Shown piece after piece: positions 52,571 through 62,087 of a stretch of DNA of 64,000 nt (its first letter is position 1; each line of letters begins with the position of its first letter). The notes below the pieces were generated by a model. That model was not told the origin of the DNA, made no database searches, and worked only from the letters and a program-made list of their open reading frames with translations. Source of the DNA: Magnetovibrio sp. (GTDB lineage: Bacteria > Pseudomonadota > Alphaproteobacteria > Rhodospirillales > Casp-alpha2); assembly GCA_002690705.1 (NCBI GenBank), contig NZFO01000008.1:170273-234272 (forward strand). Reading direction: 5' to 3'. Position numbers and translations under genes: made by a program.

Positions 52571-53293
52571 ATGAGAGAAAAACGAATAATTGCTATGATA
52601 CCAGCACGGACTGGTAGCGAGCGGCTGCGATACAAAAACCTACGATTACTTCGCAATAAACCTGTTATCAGCTACGCTATTGAAGCAGCAAAAAAGGCTA
52701 ACATTTTTGACGATATTATTCTTAACTCCGACGGAATCTGCTTTAACGAAATCGCTAAACGACATAAGGTTAAATTCTACCATCGCCCGGCGGAGCTTGC
52801 CAATTCCCAAACCCGTTCAGACGATGTTATTGCGGACTTTATGGAGCGCTTTGACGGCGATGTGTTGGTCTGGGTCAATCCTATTGCACCGCTACAACCA
52901 GCCGAAGAGATCAACAATGCTGTTTCGCACTTCCTTAAATATGAACTTGATACCCTCATCACCGTCAAAAATGAACAAACTCACTGCCTCTACAAGGGTC
53001 TGCCGATTAATTACGATACAGAGGAGCTATTCGCCAAAACGCAAGATCTGATCCCAGTTCAGTGCATGGTATATTCAGTTATGATGTGGCGGTATTCTAG
53101 TTTTTTGGATCACTACGCGAAGAACGGGTATGCTTTACTGTCAGGTAAAGTTGGATACTTTCCCGTTAGCTTCTTCTCAACTATTATTCTTAAGCATGAA
53201 GAGGACATTCAACTCGCAGAAGCCGTATTGCTTGGGCGCGAGAACGATGTGAAACCTGCCTACGACCCGGTTGCAGAAATACTAAGGTCCTAG
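52571..53293 (+). CDS. CMP-sugar synthetase (acylneuraminate cytidylyltransferase family)
   Basis: The 240-residue protein has AMIPARTGSERLRYKNLRLL at 8-27, the CTP-binding signature of NeuA/KdsB-like enzymes. VNPIAPLQPAEEI near 100 is where family members contact the sugar. It is distinct from the LegF-like protein at 54306, so a second activated acid sugar, or an inactive or regulatory paralogue, is possible. The key arginine-lysine pattern of the first loop is kept. Confidence 0.82.
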   Translation: MREKRIIAMIPARTGSERLRYKNLRLLRNKPVISYAIEAAKKANIFDDIILNSDGICFNEIAKRHKVKFYHRPAELANSQTRSDDVIADFMERFDGDVLVWVNPIAPLQPAEEINNAVSHFLKYELDTLITVKNEQTHCLYKGLPINYDTEELFAKTQDLIPVQCMVYSVMMWRYSSFLDHYAKNGYALLSGKVGYFPVSFFSTIILKHEEDIQLAEAVLLGRENDVKPAYDPVAEILRS

Positions 53294-53303
53294 TTAAAAC
53301 CAT

Positions 53304-54269
53304 ATGAAAATCTTGTTCATCGGTACTGGCGGGTTTGGCTATCGGCACGCTATGTCTGTTCGAGCATTACGACCAAATGCCAAACTCTTTGCAGTTCGAG
53401 ACGACCATAATGACACTACTCTTGGGACGGGCATGGAACTCGTCCCGAGTATTAAAGCAGGTCTGACCCTTAGCCCATCAGCCGCAATTATCGCTCTGCC
53501 ACCAGCATTGCATGCAGCTGCGGCAAAATCAGTTCTTGCAGAGGGCATTGCCACTTACGTGGAAAAACCCATTGCTATGAGATGCGCTGATTTAAAGGAT
53601 GCAGTCATCACATCTGAGCTGCGAAACACAACGACCATGGCCGGGTGTAATCTGAGGTTTCTTCAAGGATTCAAGATCATACAAAAAACAATCAAAAGAG
53701 GCCACCTTGGCCGAGTTGTTCATGCTAGCATGAGCGTAGGCAGATGGCTTCCCGACTGGCGGCGTGGTCGGGATTATACCGAGACCTATTCCGCTATTGC
53801 CAAAATGGGTGGCGGCGTAATTCTTGATCTTATACATGAGATTGATCTCGCTCGCTTTTGGTTTGGTGAATTTACGAATGTCTCAGCTGTTGCAGGAAAC
53901 ACAGGAGCACTAGCCATAAACAGTGAAGATCATGCTGACATTATACTTTCATCAAATAAATTAGATGTGTGCGTGCATCTTGATTATCTCGACCGAGAAG
54001 GGCATCGATCGGGACGCATTATAATGGAGTCGGGAACTTTGAATTACGATGCCGTTAACGGCCAAGTATTTCAATTTAACGTCAAAACAGGAGTGCGCAA
54101 AAATATTGCACGCCCTGAGGATTTTAATTTTTCAGCATCCGAACGAACAGCAATGGCTCACTTCCTTGATTGTGTTGAGGCTGGCATCCCGACTAAACTG
54201 CCTCTAAGAGAAGGGTTAAGCTCTTTGCGTCTTGCGGAGAGAGCTCGTCAATCTGCTGGAATTCTATAG
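53304..54269 (+). CDS. Gfo/Idh/MocA family oxidoreductase
   Basis: The 321-residue protein has FIGTGGFGYRHA near the start for NAD(P) binding, ATYVEKPIAMR with the EKP lysine at about 92, and a C-terminal catalytic domain (GGGVILDLIHEIDLARFWFG). In nonulosonic-acid clusters an oxidoreductase of this family often sits beside the CMP-sugar synthetase. It lies 10 bases after one synthetase gene and 36 before the other. Confidence 0.87.
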   Translation: MKILFIGTGGFGYRHAMSVRALRPNAKLFAVRDDHNDTTLGTGMELVPSIKAGLTLSPSAAIIALPPALHAAAAKSVLAEGIATYVEKPIAMRCADLKDAVITSELRNTTTMAGCNLRFLQGFKIIQKTIKRGHLGRVVHASMSVGRWLPDWRRGRDYTETYSAIAKMGGGVILDLIHEIDLARFWFGEFTNVSAVAGNTGALAINSEDHADIILSSNKLDVCVHLDYLDREGHRSGRIIMESGTLNYDAVNGQVFQFNVKTGVRKNIARPEDFNFSASERTAMAHFLDCVEAGIPTKLPLREGLSSLRLAERARQSAGIL

Positions 54270-54305
54270 CGTAAAATGATGCCCAGCGCATAAATTAAGA
54301 AGTCT

Positions 54306-54998
54306 ATGATAACAATTGCAACCATCTGCGCGCGTGGGGGATCACAAGGACTCCCCGGGAAAAATATTCGTCCTCTCTTTGGAAAGCCATTAATCGGTTA
54401 TTCTATAGAGCAGGCGCAAAAGTGCAAAGGGATAGATAAAGTCTTCGTTTCTACAGATAGCACTGAAATCGCCGATGTAGCTAAAACGTTCGGCGCAGAA
54501 GTTCCATTTTTAAGGCCTCCCGATTTGTCAACGCCGCGGGCTAGTAAGCTTCCAGTAATTCGCCACCTAGTTGACCACGTTATTGAGTCTGGTGTATCCG
54601 TCAATCGTATTGTTGATCTTGACCCAACGTCACCGCTGCGCAACGTCTCTGATATTGACGCGTGTTTGAGGCTACTAACGGACGACGTATCGGTGGTACT
54701 GACGGCGTACGAGTCAGAAAAGAATCCTTACTTCAATATGATCGAGCCCAAACGACAAGGAGGTTTCAAGCTCAGCAAAGTAACAAGTCTGCCTGTCGTC
54801 CGGCGCCAAGATGCTCCCACGGTCTACGCGATGAATGCATCAATCTATACTTGGTGGACCGAACAGCTTGATAAAACCTTGTTCAGTGAAGGGACCCGCC
54901 TGCATGTTATGCCTAGAGAACGATCCATCGATATCGACTCCCCCCTTGATTTTGAAATTGTCGAAATGCTCATGAAAAAACATAATCAGCATGATTAA
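54306..54998 (+). CDS. legF: CMP-legionaminic acid synthetase-like cytidylyltransferase
   Basis: The 230-residue protein has TICARGGSQGLPGKNIRPL (5-23), which is the LegF/PtmB/NeuA loop. FVSTDSTEIADVAKTFGAEVPFLRP, DLDPTSPLRNVSDID and MPRERSIDIDSPLDFEI follow. It activates the nonulosonic acid with CTP. It overlaps the SDR gene by 8 bases. Confidence 0.85.
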   Translation: MITIATICARGGSQGLPGKNIRPLFGKPLIGYSIEQAQKCKGIDKVFVSTDSTEIADVAKTFGAEVPFLRPPDLSTPRASKLPVIRHLVDHVIESGVSVNRIVDLDPTSPLRNVSDIDACLRLLTDDVSVVLTAYESEKNPYFNMIEPKRQGGFKLSKVTSLPVVRRQDAPTVYAMNASIYTWWTEQLDKTLFSEGTRLHVMPRERSIDIDSPLDFEIVEMLMKKHNQHD

Positions 54999-55800
54999 TA
55001 AGATTTTTCGATTGGACGGTAAAAATATTGTCATCGTAGGCGGGCTAGGCATCCTTGGAGCTGTATTTTGCGAGACTTTAGCCGAGGCAGGCGCGTCGGT
55101 AATAATTGCGGATATTGACAATGATAAATGCAAAGACGGTGCCGAGCAGCTCACAAACCGTTTTAAAGTCAATTCATTTGGGATTGGAGTAGATGTAGCC
55201 GACGAAACTTCGGTTGCAGCCTTCAAGGATACCCTGTTAGAGAGAAAACTTACGGTTGACGTTTTAGTCAACAGCGCTGCAACTAAATCAAAAAATTTCT
55301 TTGCCCCACTTGATGAGTTTCCTCTTACAGAGTGGGATCAAGTCATGCGTGTAAATGTTACCGGAATTTTTTTGATGGTTCGCGCGCTAATCCCCGGGAT
55401 GATAGAGAGTGGTGGCGGAACGATTATTAATGTTGGCTCAATTTATGGTATTCTTGGTCCAGACCAGCGAATTTATCAAGGTTCGGACTACCCAGAAATG
55501 GGCGGATTAATTAACACGCCATTTGTTTATTCGGCATCAAAAGGCGCGGTATCCTCAATGACCCGTTATTTGGCCACAACATTCGGTGCCCAGGGCATTC
55601 GAGCAAACACGTTAGTCCCAGGTGGTGTTGTCTCCGGCCAAAACAATGCCTTCATCTCAAAATATGCCGACCGAACGCCGGCTAATCGTATGGGCGAAAA
55701 ATTAGAGCTCGCTTCTGCCCTCCTCTTCCTTGCTAGCAATGCCAGTTCCTACGTCAACGGCCAAGATTTAATTGTCGATGGCGGCTTGAGTGCATGGTAA
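54991..55800 (+). CDS. Classical SDR oxidoreductase (PtmA-like)
   Basis: The 269-residue protein is a classical short-chain dehydrogenase with IVGGLGILGAVF near 16, the DVLVNSAA strand, YSASKG (Y180, K184) and an end VNGQDLIVDGGLSAW. Campylobacter legionaminic clusters carry a similar SDR called PtmA next to PtmB; the assignment here is by analogy. It ends the tightly packed block; the next gene is 204 bases away. Confidence 0.84.
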   Translation: MINKIFRLDGKNIVIVGGLGILGAVFCETLAEAGASVIIADIDNDKCKDGAEQLTNRFKVNSFGIGVDVADETSVAAFKDTLLERKLTVDVLVNSAATKSKNFFAPLDEFPLTEWDQVMRVNVTGIFLMVRALIPGMIESGGGTIINVGSIYGILGPDQRIYQGSDYPEMGGLINTPFVYSASKGAVSSMTRYLATTFGAQGIRANTLVPGGVVSGQNNAFISKYADRTPANRMGEKLELASALLFLASNASSYVNGQDLIVDGGLSAW

Positions 55801-55874
55801 GACTAAGTAAGCTTTTGGTAATAGAATGGATCAATATAATACCAGCCTCCAACTACAAAATTAACTTTATAAAA

Positions 55875-55903
55875 CCGGAAATGAAACATTTTCCGTTATT
55901 TTA
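55875..55903 (+). terminator. Candidate rho-independent terminator
   Basis: CGGAAATG can pair with CATTTTCCG (one bulge) around a 3-base loop, and TTATTTTA follows. It lies 75 bases after the SDR stop, in the 204-base gap before the methyltransferase gene. The T-run is interrupted. Confidence 0.4.
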
Positions 55904-56004
55904 GGAACGACTTTATCCTCGACATACGATTGAAAAATCGATAGAAGCGGTCGCATTAAAGTTTGCGGCTTCACTCGCTTTCCCATAGTAATTTGGAGAC
56001 TTTA

Positions 56005-57234
56005 GTGACACTTGACTCTACATCTGTTGAAAAACGACAAAAAACTGAATCCGAAACATTGGCGACGTTTCAAGAGGAAATTCCCTCCATGTATTTTTCT
56101 CACAAAGGTGAGGAGGAATATAAGGAATATGTGCGCAAGGCCAAAAGTATCTATCGGGACTTATTCAAATTCCCCCCAAAAATGTTTGACGGCACGACAT
56201 TAATTGATTTTGGGGCCGGAACAGGCGAGAATACTGTGTATCTCGCAAATTGGGGAGCAACCTGCACTTTAGTTGAAATGAACAATAAAGCGCAGAATAT
56301 TTCAAAGGAAGTTTTTGTAAAATATGCGGCTCGCCCAGACGATCACACATTCGTAAACGCCTCGATTTTTGATTTCACTTCGAGTCGGCAAGAATCCTAC
56401 GATATTGTCCATTGCCGCGGCGTCTTATCACACACCGCAGCCAAAGAAGAGGCTTTCAGAAAAATCGCGGCTTACGTTAAACCGGGGGGTTATCTTATCT
56501 TCGGGGATCCAAACAAAGCTGGTGGTTTTCAGAACATGCTGCAACGTTATGCCGTCTACTCTTTCGCCAAAACAGCCGATGAGATGGTTGACGTCAGCGA
56601 GACACTTTTTAAAGAGGATATTGATCGAAGCGAAGCTACCGTCCCAAGGACACGCCGTGCTATAATTTTTGACCGCTGGGTAATACAATCTCAAGATGAC
56701 CCTTCAGTCGGTGAAGTGTTGGCTTGGGCAACTGCCTCAGGTTTGCAACTCTATTCATCATTTCCACCCGTAACACCTGCGATGTTGGGTGATTCCCTTC
56801 ATCAAAAGCCAGTTCTCGATCCCTTCAGCCTAGGCAACATGATCCCTATCACAGAACTAATTTGGATGATGCAGACAGAACCCGACACATCTTTTCTTGC
56901 AGCTACAAATGAGTTATGCCAACCGTTTGCTCAGGCTTTCTCCGTGCTAACGAGTTACGTTGAAAATTTGAATGCCTCTTCGCAAATTGATCAGGCAGCA
57001 TTCAACTCCCACATAATTTCAGCACGTGATAAATTCTCGTCCCTCTCTGTATACTCGGGTTTACAAAAGAAATTTACCTTGTTTTCAGAAGAGGCCATGG
57101 CCTTTATAAAAGTAGTTAAAGGGGGCAAAATCACTAAAGTCCGCGAATTCATAGTTAATACCGAGCACCTTTTCAAAGGCTCTTGCGGAAATCGCCACGC
57201 TGACTTTATCGCATACAAACCCGGTAACGAATAG
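56005..57234 (+). CDS. Class I SAM-dependent methyltransferase with C-terminal extension
   Basis: The 409-residue protein has LIDFGAGTGENTVYL at about 64-78, CTLVEMNNKAQNIS for the second motif and HCRGVLSHT near 133. VKPGGYLIFGDPNKAG follows, then about 220 residues without a recognised domain. The GTG at 56005 has GGAG 8 bases upstream; a TTG at 55963 is less likely. It is followed by the amidinotransferase gene; N-methylation of an amidino or amino sugar is possible but unproven. Confidence 0.82.
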   Translation: MTLDSTSVEKRQKTESETLATFQEEIPSMYFSHKGEEEYKEYVRKAKSIYRDLFKFPPKMFDGTTLIDFGAGTGENTVYLANWGATCTLVEMNNKAQNISKEVFVKYAARPDDHTFVNASIFDFTSSRQESYDIVHCRGVLSHTAAKEEAFRKIAAYVKPGGYLIFGDPNKAGGFQNMLQRYAVYSFAKTADEMVDVSETLFKEDIDRSEATVPRTRRAIIFDRWVIQSQDDPSVGEVLAWATASGLQLYSSFPPVTPAMLGDSLHQKPVLDPFSLGNMIPITELIWMMQTEPDTSFLAATNELCQPFAQAFSVLTSYVENLNASSQIDQAAFNSHIISARDKFSSLSVYSGLQKKFTLFSEEAMAFIKVVKGGKITKVREFIVNTEHLFKGSCGNRHADFIAYKPGNE

Positions 57235-57289
57235 GTTTGGAACTGGTGTTCCGTACTCCACCTTCCGAACCTAATCGCGGAGGCTAAAA

Positions 57290-58486
57290 ATGACTGTCGC
57301 CAAACCCAATAAAATCAACAGCCATAACGAGTGGGATAAACTGAGAGAAGTTGTCGTCGGTACTGCTGAGGGAACTATAGCCAATTTAACATGGATGCGC
57401 CCCGACCCTATCCCGGCTGATATTTTAGAAAAAGGATTGAAGCTTGCTCGAGAGGCTTCACCCCAATGGTTCTATGATGAAGTTGGCGAGGACTTGCAGG
57501 GGTTGTGTGATGTTCTCATAACCCAAGATGTCACAGTTCTGCGCCCCACAGTTTTTGATCAGTCTAAAATATATGGTTCGCCGTTTTGGTCATCGACTAC
57601 TAATAATGTCTATAATACGCGGGATTTAAACCTTGTAGTCGGCAATAAAGTGGTAGAGAGCCCCTCGTACATGGCAAGCCGATACTATGAAACAACAGCA
57701 ATGTACTCTATTTGGTATCACTATTTTGAAGAGGGTTTTTGCTGGATAGCTGGACCTAAACCCCGGCTCGACTATGACGTGAAACTTCCATATTACCGTG
57801 ATGAAAACGAGCGTGTTCTCTCTGAAGAGGATATCCGCCATAAAGAGTTAACTGGCGGACGGGTCGAAAAGCTTCATAAGTTGAGTGAACGTGAAATTTT
57901 GTTCGAAGCTGCCAACACCGTACGAATGGGAAAAGATCTCTTATACTTAATTTCGTCTTCCGGCAATGCGATTGCTGCCAAATGGCTGCAGAGCGTTTTA
58001 GGTGACGAATATCGTGTCCATACAACCCGTGACATCTATCGCTCCAGCCATATCGACTCGACTGTCATGTGTCTCCGTCCGGGTCTCGTGCTTCTTAATA
58101 GTACTCGCGTCAACAAGGATAATTGTCCAAAGATTTTTGAGAAATGGGATAAGATCTATTTTTCCGACGTTGCGCCAACCTCCGAAATTGAACTTAAATT
58201 CCAAAACGAAGTTCGCGACCCGATAGGCAGTGAAATTGAAGCTCTAGGCTTTCAGACTAATTTACACGACATGTCATCACCGTGGGTCGGCTTAAATCTG
58301 CTATCCGTCGACCCAGAAACCGTTATTGTAGATGAACGGCAAACTAACCTAATAAAAATTTTAGAATCATATCGAATTAGAGTCATACCCATAAAAATGC
58401 GGCATATTTATACACAAGGTGGCGGGATCCATTGCGCTACTCTTGATACGGTTCGAAACAGCACGCTCGAGAGTTATTTCGACTAA
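57290..58486 (+). CDS. Glycine/inosamine-type amidinotransferase
   Basis: The 398-residue protein has the pentein-fold residues of L-arginine amidinotransferases. The nucleophile is C382 in GGGIHCATLD, the general-base histidine is H254 with D256 (SSHIDSTV), and VVVGTAEG lies near the start. It would move an amidino group from arginine to an amine, such as glycine or an aminocyclitol or amino sugar. The glycan setting favours an amino sugar or a lipid-linked amine. GGAGG precedes the ATG. Confidence 0.86.
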   Translation: MTVAKPNKINSHNEWDKLREVVVGTAEGTIANLTWMRPDPIPADILEKGLKLAREASPQWFYDEVGEDLQGLCDVLITQDVTVLRPTVFDQSKIYGSPFWSSTTNNVYNTRDLNLVVGNKVVESPSYMASRYYETTAMYSIWYHYFEEGFCWIAGPKPRLDYDVKLPYYRDENERVLSEEDIRHKELTGGRVEKLHKLSEREILFEAANTVRMGKDLLYLISSSGNAIAAKWLQSVLGDEYRVHTTRDIYRSSHIDSTVMCLRPGLVLLNSTRVNKDNCPKIFEKWDKIYFSDVAPTSEIELKFQNEVRDPIGSEIEALGFQTNLHDMSSPWVGLNLLSVDPETVIVDERQTNLIKILESYRIRVIPIKMRHIYTQGGGIHCATLDTVRNSTLESYFD

Positions 58487-58494
58487 TTTTTAAG

Positions 58495-59448
58495 ATGCTT
58501 CAAAATTACCAAAACACAAAACCACATGGCCTGATGTTTCATCGATTTCATAAATCGGGAACGCGCCCTTTAGGACAAGGCTCTGTTTCCGATACCGAAT
58601 TCGAACAAATCATAAATATGGTAGGTATAGATCGAATTATTTCCCCTGATGAATGGCTTGAAAAAATACGGCATGGAAAACTCGAACCAGAAGATATTTG
58701 CGTCACGTTGGACGATGGTTTAGCAAGCCAATACAACGTTGCTCTGCCAGTACTCGAGCAGTTTGGCATAAAAGCATTTTGGTTCATATTCTCATCTGTG
58801 TTCAAGGGCGGCATAGATAAGAACGAGATTTATAATCGTTTTGCAACAACCCATTTTTCCAGCTTTGATGATTTCACACGCGATTTCATTGAATTTGGGG
58901 CAATCAAAAATAATATCTTCCACACACCTGCCTACCGCGAGTATTTCTCCATGATGGGGCAGAAAGCACCATTTTTTACAAGTGGAGATTTTAAATTCCG
59001 TTATGTCCGTAACTTTATTTTGCAGCGGAGGGAATACGAAAAAATGATGGATGAATTCATATTATCAAAAGATACTGAGGTCAGCCAACTTGCCAGAGAT
59101 ATATGGATGACGAATGAAAACCTTGAACACCTGAATAGCACTGGTCATTGCATTGGATTACATTCCTATGATCACCCCAGTGTGTTAAAAGAACTTCCTC
59201 TGAAGGATCAAGAGGCACAGTATCGATCAAACAAAAATCATATTTGGGCAGTTACAGGCAATCCTGTTGAAAGCGTAGCGCATCCCTTGAACTCCTACTC
59301 GGCAGAAACGCTAAATATTTTAAATAGGCTTGGGGTTTTCTGTGGCTTTCGCTCTGATATGATACCCCATGTGGTTTCTACACGGTTAGACGGGATTGGG
59401 CTTGAAATTCCCCGAGAAGATTCAACTCATCTCCTGAACGCCCTATAG
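58495..59448 (+). CDS. NodB-type polysaccharide deacetylase (CE4 family)
   Basis: The 317-residue protein has the metal-site motif TLDDG (D73, D74) with the HSYDH histidines at 223 and 227. An FGIKAFWFIFSSV strand is typical of CE4. It has no visible signal peptide, so it probably acts in the cytoplasm, for example removing an N-acetyl group so that the amidinotransferase 8 bases upstream can act. That order of steps is inference. Confidence 0.8.
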   Translation: MLQNYQNTKPHGLMFHRFHKSGTRPLGQGSVSDTEFEQIINMVGIDRIISPDEWLEKIRHGKLEPEDICVTLDDGLASQYNVALPVLEQFGIKAFWFIFSSVFKGGIDKNEIYNRFATTHFSSFDDFTRDFIEFGAIKNNIFHTPAYREYFSMMGQKAPFFTSGDFKFRYVRNFILQRREYEKMMDEFILSKDTEVSQLARDIWMTNENLEHLNSTGHCIGLHSYDHPSVLKELPLKDQEAQYRSNKNHIWAVTGNPVESVAHPLNSYSAETLNILNRLGVFCGFRSDMIPHVVSTRLDGIGLEIPREDSTHLLNAL

Positions 59449-59514
59449 ATCCCTGCCTAACACGCAAGTCTATAAGTCCTCTATGAATTTAAAAATATTT
59501 AGGCGCTACGTACT

Positions 59515-60636
59515 ATGAAGTCTGCACCCAAACTCCTGAGCTGGTGCACCAATTGCGTAAGCATGTCAACACGCCCGAGAATTAGCTTTGACGAGCGAGG
59601 GCTTTGCAACGCCTGTATTTGGGCAGAAAATAAACAATCATTAGACTGGGTGGGTCGTAAGGCAGAGTTGGGAGAGCTCTTAGACCGTCACCGACGGAAA
59701 GATGGTTCTTTTGATTGCCTAGTTCCAGTGAGCGGTGGAAAAGATGGGTCTTACGTAACCTACAATCTAAAACATAATTACGGGATGAATCCGCTTGCAA
59801 TAACTATTCCCCCACCTCTACCTCTAGACCTTGGACAACGGAACCTGCGTGCGTTTAAAGAAAGTGGTTATGACTTGATCTCAGTCGACCCAGAACCAAA
59901 GGCTATGCAAGCCCTCAACAAGGCCGGTTTTATAGAGATTGGCTTCCCCTATTATGGTTGGATGACAGCAATTCATACCGCCGTGGTCCGAATGGCACTT
60001 ACCCTAGGGATCAACTTAATTTTTTATGGTGAAGACGGAGAGGTTGAATACGGAGGCTCAACAGAAAACGTCAACTCACCAAAATTAACAATCGAGTACA
60101 TTAAGAATGCATGGCTTGAAGACGGGCATCAGAGAGTCTTTTCACAAATCGGTGCGACCGCAAACCCTTATTTCTTCAAGTGGCCGACTGAAGAAGAGCT
60201 GGAGAGAAGTCCCGTTTATCAGTATTTTTGGTCATACTTTGAAAATTGGGACCCTTACCGGAATTTTCTAACTGCCAAGGAACATTGCGGCCTCCAAGAG
60301 GCGGAACTGGGCAATTTAGGTACTTTCACCAATTTTGCCCAAAATGATCAGATTTTATATGCACTTCATACATATTTAATGTTCCTAAAATTCGGTTTTG
60401 GCCGAGCTAATCAAGATGCTTGTATTGAGGTTCGAAGAGGTGCCATGGACCGTCAACAAGCGGTTCAGTTGGTTCGCATGTACGACGGTCGTTATCCCGA
60501 GGAATTCATCGATCAGTATTTGGATTATTACCAGATGACCCAAGTGGAGTTTAATCGCGCGATTGACCGGTTCGCAAACAGAGAACTCTTTGAAAAAATT
60601 AACGGTCGATGGCAGCAAACGTTTACCGTACAATGA
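59515..60636 (+). CDS. N-acetyl sugar amidotransferase (PseA/WbpG-like)
   Basis: The 373-residue protein has a zinc-type pair CTNC (11-14) and CNAC (31-34), then a PP-loop SGGKDGS (73-79). FYGEDGEVEYGG near 165 follows, the family signature. Together with the HisH-like and HisF-like subunits downstream it converts an N-acetyl into an acetamidino group using ammonia from glutamine. Pseudomonas WbpG-HisH2-HisF2 and Campylobacter PseA are the known cases. It overlaps the HisH-like gene by 4 bases. Confidence 0.88.
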   Translation: MKSAPKLLSWCTNCVSMSTRPRISFDERGLCNACIWAENKQSLDWVGRKAELGELLDRHRRKDGSFDCLVPVSGGKDGSYVTYNLKHNYGMNPLAITIPPPLPLDLGQRNLRAFKESGYDLISVDPEPKAMQALNKAGFIEIGFPYYGWMTAIHTAVVRMALTLGINLIFYGEDGEVEYGGSTENVNSPKLTIEYIKNAWLEDGHQRVFSQIGATANPYFFKWPTEEELERSPVYQYFWSYFENWDPYRNFLTAKEHCGLQEAELGNLGTFTNFAQNDQILYALHTYLMFLKFGFGRANQDACIEVRRGAMDRQQAVQLVRMYDGRYPEEFIDQYLDYYQMTQVEFNRAIDRFANRELFEKINGRWQQTFTVQ

Positions 60637-61259
60637 CTCAGAGGAAGACAATCACGGTTGTCGATTATGGGATGGGTAATCTATGGTCAGTAATTAGCGC
60701 ATTCCGCTTTCTTGGTTTTAGTCCACATATAAGTTCTGATCCGATTGAAATATCCACCGCAGAAAATTTAATTCTTCCCGGGGTCGGAGCCTTCCCATTA
60801 GCAATGAAGACACTCCGCGAAAGGGGCATAGATATAGCTATTAAGAAAGCTGCTGAGAACAGGAATACGCGAATTTTAGGTATTTGTCTCGGAATGCAAC
60901 TGTTGGGAGCCACAAGCACGGAAGGTGGTCAAGTGATCGGTCTCGGCCTTATCCCGGGTGTAGTAACTAAATTCAACCAATCAAAAAACAAACCCATTAA
61001 AGTTCCTCATGTGGGTTTTAATCTTGTCCGGCGGCCTAAAAATAGTCGTTTGTTTGTCAATCTTCCTGATATGGCAGACTTTTATTTTGTTCATAGCTAC
61101 AGAATGCTTGCTGAAGGACTTGACGGCCATGTAGCTACATGTGTTCACGGTGACCAATTTGCCGCCGCCTACGAAAATGATAATATTTTTGCTACTCAGT
61201 TCCATCCTGAGAAAAGCCAGACTAACGGTCTCGCTCTCCTGCAGAACTTTTTGAGATAA
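60633..61259 (+). CDS. hisH: HisH-like glutamine amidotransferase subunit
   Basis: The 208-residue class I glutaminase has VVDYGMGNLWSV at the start, the nucleophile C85 in GICLGMQLLG, and the H191/E193 pair in TQFHPEKSQ. The ATG at 60633 overlaps the previous stop. It supplies ammonia. By context it is a paralogue serving the acetamidino-sugar amidotransferase rather than histidine synthesis. Confidence 0.88.
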   Translation: MTQRKTITVVDYGMGNLWSVISAFRFLGFSPHISSDPIEISTAENLILPGVGAFPLAMKTLRERGIDIAIKKAAENRNTRILGICLGMQLLGATSTEGGQVIGLGLIPGVVTKFNQSKNKPIKVPHVGFNLVRRPKNSRLFVNLPDMADFYFVHSYRMLAEGLDGHVATCVHGDQFAAAYENDNIFATQFHPEKSQTNGLALLQNFLR

Positions 61260-61266
61260 GTGAACC

Positions 61267-62055
61267 TTGCTTAAGCGTCGACTTATTTTTACTCTCCTTT
61301 ATGATCAAGGCTATTTCATGTTGAGCCGGAATTTTCGACTCCAGCGAGTCGGGGATTTCAACTGGTTAAAGACCAATTACGTTTTTTCCAATATTTCACT
61401 ATCGATTGATGAATTAATCGTGCTCGACGTATCAAGGCAAAACCGCGATCCCTATACATTCTGTGAACACCTAAAAAGGGTCTCGGAAGATTGTTTCATG
61501 CCTATAGCCGCGGGTGGCGGCGTGCGGTCAATAGAGGATGCTGACCGTCTATTGTGCTCAGGCGCAGATAAGATTGTTGTCAACTCACCTCTTTACTCAA
61601 ATCAAGACCTTATCAAATCACTTGCTGAGCGGTTTGGCCAACAATGTATCGTTGCCTCAATCGATATAAAACGGGATACTGGCAACGACTACCATATGTG
61701 GGTCGAAAACGGTGGAAGACTATTGGAGAATAACGCATCGTTTTGGCTTAGAAAAATCTCCAAACTCCCTGTTGGTGAAATATACCTGAATTCCATGGAC
61801 CGAGATGGGACCGGACAAGGGTATGATCTGGATATAATTAATAATTTACCTTCTCATCTGCACGTTCCAATTATTCTCGCGGGGGGGGCAGGTAATTCGC
61901 GTCATTTAGCGCAGGGGCTCGCAGACCCTCGCGTTGATGCTGTAGCTACCGCACATCTGTTTAATTTTGTTGGGGACGGACTTTACCAAGCCCGCAGGAA
62001 ATTGATCGCTGCCGGCGTCGAGTTACCTATTTGGTCAGTGTGGAGTGAATTGTAA
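61267..62055 (+). CDS. hisF: HisF-like cyclase subunit of the acetamidino module
   Basis: The 262-residue TIM-barrel protein starts at TTG, giving MLKRRLIFTLLYDQG, the expected HisF-type beginning. AAGGGVRSIEDADRLL, SIDIKRD, YLNSMDRDGTGQGYDL and ILAGGAGNSRHL follow. The catalytic DVKDG-like start of true HisF is changed to LLYDQG, which supports a specialised role with the HisH-like and WbpG-like partners. Confidence 0.86.
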   Translation: MLKRRLIFTLLYDQGYFMLSRNFRLQRVGDFNWLKTNYVFSNISLSIDELIVLDVSRQNRDPYTFCEHLKRVSEDCFMPIAAGGGVRSIEDADRLLCSGADKIVVNSPLYSNQDLIKSLAERFGQQCIVASIDIKRDTGNDYHMWVENGGRLLENNASFWLRKISKLPVGEIYLNSMDRDGTGQGYDLDIINNLPSHLHVPIILAGGAGNSRHLAQGLADPRVDAVATAHLFNFVGDGLYQARRKLIAAGVELPIWSVWSEL

Positions 62056-62087
62056 AAGCACGCGTCTAGTACAAGGACATTAAGATC

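Noticed and set aside
60609..62055. HisH/HisF as histidine biosynthesis genes
   Set aside because: They directly follow a WbpG/PseA-like amidotransferase, no other his genes are present, and the HisF-like start lacks the usual catalytic DVKDG wording.
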